Part shown: in pieces, positions 5,987-10,543 of the stretch | Position numbering within the stretch: position 1 is the first letter of the stretch | Layout of the letters: every line of letters begins with the position of its first letter | NCBI GenBank assembly: GCA_021850955.1 | Contig: JAJZKH010000019.1 | Coordinates: 1 to 10,543 of the forward strand | Reading direction: 5' to 3' | Length of the DNA: 10,543 nucleotides | DNA from: Microcaldota archaeon | GTDB lineage: Archaea; Micrarchaeota; Micrarchaeia; Micrarchaeales; CABMGC01 | Translations under genes and position numbers: made by a program | The notes under the pieces: generated by a model | The model's database searches: none | Told to the model about the DNA's origin: nothing | Seen by the model: only the letters and a program-made list of their open reading frames with translations

Positions 5987-6003
5987 ATCATATTTAATAT
6001 GAT
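5987..6003. terminator. AT-only hairpin between tadC and the topoisomerase gene
   Basis: ATCATATT (5987-5994) and AATATGAT (5996-6003) are exact reverse complements around a single T, flanked by AAATAA on the left and TTATTTT on the right. It fills the 18-bp gap between the two convergent stop codons. The stem is AT-rich and weak, but its location suggests a minimal bidirectional terminator. Confidence 0.5.
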
Positions 6004-8364
6004 TTATTTTACGACCCAAAAAGTATTATCTGGAACATTTTCCAATATAATACCGTTTTTACTCCTTGTGGACGGTTGCATAAATTCATCCGACACAGGT
6101 AATAAACTTCCGTTAAAATAGTAAAGTTTTTTCTTGTTTTGTAAAACACAACCCATACTAATAATTCCTACTCTTGATAAATATTGAGTACCAAAAACAA
6201 GAACTCCTTGCCCCGCTCTTTTTTGCACAGGAAATTCGTTCAAATCTATAATTTTGAAATATTTATTTTCTGTAAAAATAGCTATCCGATCTTCGCCAGA
6301 ACAACAAATTGCAGATATAACTTTATCATTTTCAGATAATTTTATTCCGGTAACTCCTTGGGTACCCTTTCCGCTAATTCGTAAATCAGATAGTTGAAAA
6401 CGTAAGGCTTTTCCTTGTTGGGTAATTAATACAATATATTGATCTTCTTTTGCATTAAGTACATTTAGTACTTTATCATTATTGCTTACTTTAAATGTAT
6501 ATCCTTCACCTTTTATACTATCATATTCAGATACAGAACATTTTTGTATCATACCATTTTTACTTACAGTTACAAAGTATCCTTCTACATCATCTACATA
6601 AATATCAACAACTTTTTCTTGTACAAGAATATCATGCCAATCATTAGGTATATCACGAGCCTTAACTCTATGTGTTTTACCATTCTCTGAAAAAATAATA
6701 AGTTCCTGTCTTGATGTACAAAAAAGACTTCTTGCTACATTTTTTGAAAATTTATGTTTTCCTTCAGAAACAGAGTGCCATTGTGATTGATGATTAATTT
6801 CTATGGAAATACTTTCGTTATCACTTTGGACCAAAGTTTTTTCTGTTTCATAAATAGGCTCATTATAATGTATTTCACTTTTGCGATCATCACCGTATTC
6901 TTCACGGATGCGCTCAAGATCTTTTATAATTATTTTTATAATACTTTGCGGAGAAGCAAGTATTTTTTGTATTTTTTTTATCTCATTTTGGAGACTTTTG
7001 AGTTCTTTTTCTATTACGGTAGCATCCATATGATTAATTCTACCTAAACGTAAATTAACTATAGCTCTAGCCTGTATCTCAGTAACCTTTAATTGTTTTT
7101 GCAATTCAATTAGGGACTGATTTTCACTATTGGCATTTTTAATAATGGATACAACCAAATCAATATTCTGGATGGCAATATAAATACCTGCAGTAATATG
7201 TTCATTTTTTTGAGTTTTATCCAAATCATATTCCAAAGAACGTCGGACAACTTTTTTTCTAAAATCACAGAAGTATTGAAGCATCTCTTTCAAACTTAAT
7301 GTTTGTGGCTGTCCATCAACAAGAGCAACCATATTTATACCAAAAGTGCTTTCCAACCCAGTATGAGCATAAAGAGCATTTACTATCTTGGCTGGATCTA
7401 CGCCTTTTTTTAATTCTACGGTAATGCGCAAATCAGTATCCTTATCCGTTTCATCTTGGACATTCACAATGCCTTCAATTTTTCCTTCAGTGGCTTGTTC
7501 CACAATTTTAGATATGATGTTTGTAGTATTGGTTCCGTACGGAATTTCATGGATAACAATTTGCTCTCTTCCTTTAGCACTTTCTTCTAAGGTAACTTTT
7601 GCACGTACGGTTATTTTACCTCTTCCGCGATTATAGATATCCGTAAGATTAGGTGCAAAAATAATTCCTCCTGTAGAGAAATCTGGACCTTTAATTATAC
7701 GCAGAATATCAGAATGACTGACATTAGGGTGTTGCAACAAAAGAATTAAGGCATCACATAATTCGCGCAGATTATGTGATGGTATGTTGGTAGTCATACC
7801 AACAGCGATACCATTTGCTCCCTCCAGTAACAATAATGGAACTGACGTTGGAAGAACCGTTGGTTCTTTTAATTCGCCATCATAGTTTGCAGAAAACTCA
7901 ACAGTATCTTTATCTATATCAGACAATATTTCCATTGTAATAGGCATCATCTTGCATTCTATATAACGACTAGCAGCAGGAGAACTGCCATCTATAGCGC
8001 CAAAATTACCCTGTGGCCACACTAGAGGATGACGCATTACCCAATTCTGAGCCAAACGTACCAAGGCTTCATAAATACTGGAATCTCCATGCGGGTGATA
8101 TTTACCCATAACTGTGCCAACTACAGAATTAACCTTAACAAATCTATTGCTTGGATATAATTTTTCTTCATTCATGACATATAAAATACGTCTTTGAACC
8201 GGCTTGAGACCATCTCTAACATCCGGCAATGCTCGAGAAGAAATAACAGACATTGCATATTCCAAATACGCTGTTTCCATTTCCCTACTTAAATTTGAAT
8301 CCTTGACTCTGCCCACTTCCGTATCTTGAAGCTCTTGAAGGATTTTTTTTGTATTATTTTGCAT
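6004..8364 (-). CDS. DNA gyrase/topoisomerase IV subunit A (GyrA/ParC family), complete copy
   Basis: A 786-aa type IIA topoisomerase A subunit. It should form the DNA-cleaving tetramer with a GyrB/ParE partner not seen here. The N-terminal winged-helix region has '[20 protein letters not shown]' (42-61) and the drug-pocket region '[20 protein letters not shown]' (87-106), with Ser95 and Glu99 at the quinolone-contact positions (wild-type-like). Catalytic Tyr134 follows Arg133 in 'ASRYIE'. The tower and coiled-coil regions run to ~500 ('[11 protein letters not shown]', 437-447), and a degenerate six-blade C-terminal beta-pinwheel covers ~510-786. Oddities: 'LVWPQGNFG' (114-122) replaces the common LVDGQGNFG, and blade 1 (517-560) lacks any Q-R-R-G-G-K-G GyrA box. 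The core '[12 protein letters not shown]...EPTVLP' is GyrA-like while the missing box is ParC-like, so no symbol is given. It starts at ATG 8364, 13 bp after the upstream paralogue, with no Shine-Dalgarno. Confidence 0.93.
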   Translation of the reverse strand: MQNNTKKILQELQDTEVGRVKDSNLSREMETAYLEYAMSVISSRALPDVRDGLKPVQRRILYVMNEEKLYPSNRFVKVNSVVGTVMGKYHPHGDSSIYEALVRLAQNWVMRHPLVWPQGNFGAIDGSSPAASRYIECKMMPITMEILSDIDKDTVEFSANYDGELKEPTVLPTSVPLLLLEGANGIAVGMTTNIPSHNLRELCDALILLLQHPNVSHSDILRIIKGPDFSTGGIIFAPNLTDIYNRGRGKITVRAKVTLEESAKGREQIVIHEIPYGTNTTNIISKIVEQATEGKIEGIVNVQDETDKDTDLRITVELKKGVDPAKIVNALYAHTGLESTFGINMVALVDGQPQTLSLKEMLQYFCDFRKKVVRRSLEYDLDKTQKNEHITAGIYIAIQNIDLVVSIIKNANSENQSLIELQKQLKVTEIQARAIVNLRLGRINHMDATVIEKELKSLQNEIKKIQKILASPQSIIKIIIKDLERIREEYGDDRKSEIHYNEPIYETEKTLVQSDNESISIEINHQSQWHSVSEGKHKFSKNVARSLFCTSRQELIIFSENGKTHRVKARDIPNDWHDILVQEKVVDIYVDDVEGYFVTVSKNGMIQKCSVSEYDSIKGEGYTFKVSNNDKVLNVLNAKEDQYIVLITQQGKALRFQLSDLRISGKGTQGVTGIKLSENDKVISAICCSGEDRIAIFTENKYFKIIDLNEFPVQKRAGQGVLVFGTQYLSRVGIISMGCVLQNKKKLYYFNGSLLPVSDEFMQPSTRSKNGIILENVPDNTFWVVK

Positions 8365-8370
8365 AGTTTA

Positions 8371-8376
8371 ATTTTA
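8371..8376 (-). promoter_or_regulatory. -10-like TAAAAT between the two topoisomerase genes
   Basis: TAAAAT (8376-8371, 5 of 6 consensus positions) is followed by 6 nt and then ATG 8364, the same spacing as at the starts at 1804 and 1911. It may give the downstream gene its own leaderless transcript. Otherwise the 13-bp gap would rely on reinitiation, since no Shine-Dalgarno is present. No clear -35 is seen. Confidence 0.27.
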
Positions 8377-8377
8377 C

Positions 8378-10543
8378 CTATATATCATCTAGATTACTAT
8401 CCCCTACAACAGCTATAGATTGTAAACTGTAAGGAACCAAGCCAATAATTAAAGAACCTTCATCATTTTCTTTAATCTTCATAATGGTACTTCCCTTTGC
8501 TCTCTTACCACGTAAGGAAAACTCTTCTAATGATAATTGAATAATTTGTCCTCGTTGAGAACAAATTAACATTTCCTTATTAAAATCATAAATAGGAATG
8601 ATATCACTTAATTCATCTTTCACATTATGCAAAGTTAATGCTTTGACAGGACTTCCTTTTCTCTTCTTAAAACTATAATTCCGTAATAAACTAATTTTCA
8701 TATACCCCTGTTTGGTAAAAAATCCTATATAAGCTTCTTCGTTTCGGAATAGTTTCATAGATACAACATAATCATTTTCTAGATTAAGACCTTTACTACC
8801 CTTTGATTCGCGAGTTCTAACTGGTATATCATCAGCAAAAAGTTTTAATATCTTTCCTCTTGCTGTTCCAATGACAACTATATTGTCATCCTCTTTTGTT
8901 GATAAAACATTTAAAATAGTATCTCCTTCCTGCAAACTGATAATCTTAAGTCCATCGTTACGCAATTCTTCTTTTTGGGGAATTTTTTTCAGGAAACCAT
9001 TCTTTGTTAAAATAATAATATATTCATCCTCTGGGTTGGACTGAACAAAAGTAGTGATTTTTTCGTTATTATGTAAATGAAGCAAATTGATTATAGCATC
9101 ACCTTTGGCGGTACGACTGGATTGTGGTATTTTCCAGGCAGGAAGAACATACATTTTTCCCAAAGTACTGAAAAAATAAATTTGAGAACGTAAGTCTACT
9201 AATTGAGCTTCACGTAGAAAATCATCTTCATCTATTAAATGAACTCCCGAGATTCCAATACCTCCCTTTAATTGTGTAGTATATTCATTCAAATCTACGC
9301 TTTTTATATAACCTCTATTCGTTAAACTAAGCAAAACTTTTTTATCCTCAAGCAACTGTTCCATTTCTATTTCCTGGATTTCATCACATATGGTGGTTTT
9401 CCTGGAATCTCCGCAATTATATTTTAATTCTTGTAATTCCTGTCGTATAGTTTGGTTTAAAACCTCTGTCGATTGTATTATTTGCAAAAATTCATCCCTT
9501 TCTTTCATCAAAGAAATATATTCCTGCTCGGTCTTACCAAGCTCTAATCTGGTAAGTCTACCTAAACGAAAATTCATAACAGCCCTAGCTTGTATTTCGC
9601 TAATTTGAAAATATTCTATAAGAGCTTGAACACCAGAATCTTCAGTACTATTTTCTTTAATAATATCCACAACAGTATTAATTTCTGGAATAATTTTCAT
9701 AAATCCTTCTAGCAAATGAATACGATCTTCTCTTTTTCTTAATTCATATTCTGTACGCTTTAGAACAATCCTTTTACGATCTAACAGATACCATCCTAAA
9801 TATTCTTTCAGAGATATAATTTGGGGCCTTCCTTCTACAACCGTTAACATCAAGACTGAATAAGTGTTTTGCAGAGAAGTTTTTTGGTAAAGATTATGCA
9901 AAATTATATTTGATTCCACACTGTCTTTTAGGGTTATTACTACCCTAACCATATCTTTACTGTCAGATTCATCAATAATATCACTAATTCCATCTATTTT
10001 ATGTTCATTGACTAACTGCGCAACGTTTTCAATAAATTTATCTCTACTTACCTGATATGGAAATTCATCAACAATAATAAGATTTTTATTATGAGTATTT
10101 GTCTCAAAATGCGTTTTTCCCCTGAGAGTAAAAGTTCCTTTTCCGGTTCTATACATATCAAACAACCCATCTTTCATGAGTAAACCACCAGTAGGGAAGT
10201 CAGGACCTTTGACATAATACATCAAATCCATGACTGTACTTTCTGGATTGCTCAAAAGCATAAGTGCAGCATCAATAAGCTCATTCAAATTATGGGGAGG
10301 GATATTTGTTGTCCAACCAACTGCAATGCCGTTTGCTCCATTAGCCAATAAATTAGGAAATGGCCCAGAAAGAAATAACGGTTCCTTCTCTTTGTCATTA
10401 TACGTACTTTCCCAAGTTACCGTATCTTTTTCAATATCTTTTAAAAGTTCTAATGCAATTTCTGATAATTTAGCCTCAGTATATCGTTCTGCTGCGAAAC
10501 CAGATTCGGAACTAGTAGAAGCGGGGTCTCCAAAATTACCCTG
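8378..10543 (-). CDS. DNA gyrase/topoisomerase IV subunit A paralogue (GyrA/ParC family), N-terminus off the window
   Basis: The frame is open to the right edge, giving 721 visible residues. About 110-120 N-terminal residues, including the drug-pocket helix, are missing. It begins at QGNFG. Catalytic Tyr is visible residue 21 (codon 10483-10481) in 'AAERYTE'. The loop from QGNFG to Arg-Tyr is about four residues longer than in typical GyrA and ends 'GFAAERYTE', recalling ParC's 'SFAAMRYTE'. '[15 protein letters not shown]' and 'KGPDFPTGG' mark the core, and 'NFRLGRLTRLE' the tower. The C-terminal domain (~395-721) shows six pinwheel blades. Blade 1 has 'QLKGGIG' (424-430), a degenerate but recognisable GyrA box. 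The other blades carry the G-x-x-x...IP..R.x+G rhythm. ParC-like loop and GyrA-like blade 1 conflict, so no symbol is given. Probably cotranscribed with the copy 13 bp downstream. Confidence 0.92.
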   Translation of the reverse strand, partial: QGNFGDPASTSSESGFAAERYTEAKLSEIALELLKDIEKDTVTWESTYNDKEKEPLFLSGPFPNLLANGANGIAVGWTTNIPPHNLNELIDAALMLLSNPESTVMDLMYYVKGPDFPTGGLLMKDGLFDMYRTGKGTFTLRGKTHFETNTHNKNLIIVDEFPYQVSRDKFIENVAQLVNEHKIDGISDIIDESDSKDMVRVVITLKDSVESNIILHNLYQKTSLQNTYSVLMLTVVEGRPQIISLKEYLGWYLLDRKRIVLKRTEYELRKREDRIHLLEGFMKIIPEINTVVDIIKENSTEDSGVQALIEYFQISEIQARAVMNFRLGRLTRLELGKTEQEYISLMKERDEFLQIIQSTEVLNQTIRQELQELKYNCGDSRKTTICDEIQEIEMEQLLEDKKVLLSLTNRGYIKSVDLNEYTTQLKGGIGISGVHLIDEDDFLREAQLVDLRSQIYFFSTLGKMYVLPAWKIPQSSRTAKGDAIINLLHLHNNEKITTFVQSNPEDEYIIILTKNGFLKKIPQKEELRNDGLKIISLQEGDTILNVLSTKEDDNIVVIGTARGKILKLFADDIPVRTRESKGSKGLNLENDYVVSMKLFRNEEAYIGFFTKQGYMKISLLRNYSFKKRKGSPVKALTLHNVKDELSDIIPIYDFNKEMLICSQRGQIIQLSLEEFSLRGKRAKGSTIMKIKENDEGSLIIGLVPYSLQSIAVVGDSNLDDI

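Noticed and set aside
8000..8013. A 14-nt sequence CCAAAATTACCCTG also found at 10530-10543, as a possible recombination repeat
   Set aside because: It encodes the conserved QGNFG motif in both paralogues, so shared coding constraint explains it.
8077..8106. Quinolone-resistance mutation in the complete topoisomerase copy
   Set aside because: The contact positions read Ser95 and Glu99, both common in susceptible enzymes.
10346..10348. A start codon for the upstream topoisomerase copy at 10348
   Set aside because: The codon is TTG inside the conserved '[14 protein letters not shown]' core, and the frame with the catalytic tyrosine motif continues upstream to the window edge.

Overview
The window is an AT-rich bacterial chromosome segment (roughly one third GC by eye) with compact gene spacing and core housekeeping genes. 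It shows no mobile-element, CRISPR, tRNA or rRNA signature. The lineage cannot be fixed from the sequence. Split TadB/TadC-type platform proteins, a bifunctional-nuclease-family (DUF151) protein and apparently leaderless promoters would suit a low-GC Terrabacteria-like lineage, but that is a weak inference.

Layout. On the minus strand at the left are a truncated gene with a Lys/Gln-rich tail (1-530), a divergent DUF151/bifunctional-nuclease-like protein (617-1138) and a small CxxC...CxxC zinc-ribbon protein (1397-1804). A 106-bp divergent promoter region leads into a plus-strand four-helix membrane protein with a PH-like C-terminal domain (1911-2885). This gene converges on a minus-strand small heat-shock protein (2955-3386), and a large composite hairpin between them looks like a bidirectional terminator. 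Next come a second, smaller membrane protein of similar design (3528-3911) and a two-gene tadB-tadC unit (3990-5985). The tad unit converges, across an 18-bp gap holding an AT-only hairpin, on two tandem minus-strand type IIA topoisomerase A-subunit genes. These are a complete 786-aa copy (6004-8364) and, 13 bp upstream of it, a second copy that runs off the right edge (8378-10543).

How the genes relate. TadB and TadC form the inner-membrane platform of a Tad-type pilus or secretion machine; its ATPase, pilins and secretin are not in view. The two topoisomerase subunits are old paralogues with conflicting GyrA-like and ParC-like traits, so which is gyrase and which is topoisomerase IV is left open. 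The most interesting signals are that tandem pair with its altered active-site-adjacent and C-terminal features, the degenerate DUF151 protein, a recurring '-10 hexamer, 6-10 nt, ATG' arrangement at genes lacking a Shine-Dalgarno, and several inverted repeats in promoter regions. I did not find a convincing new multigene system.
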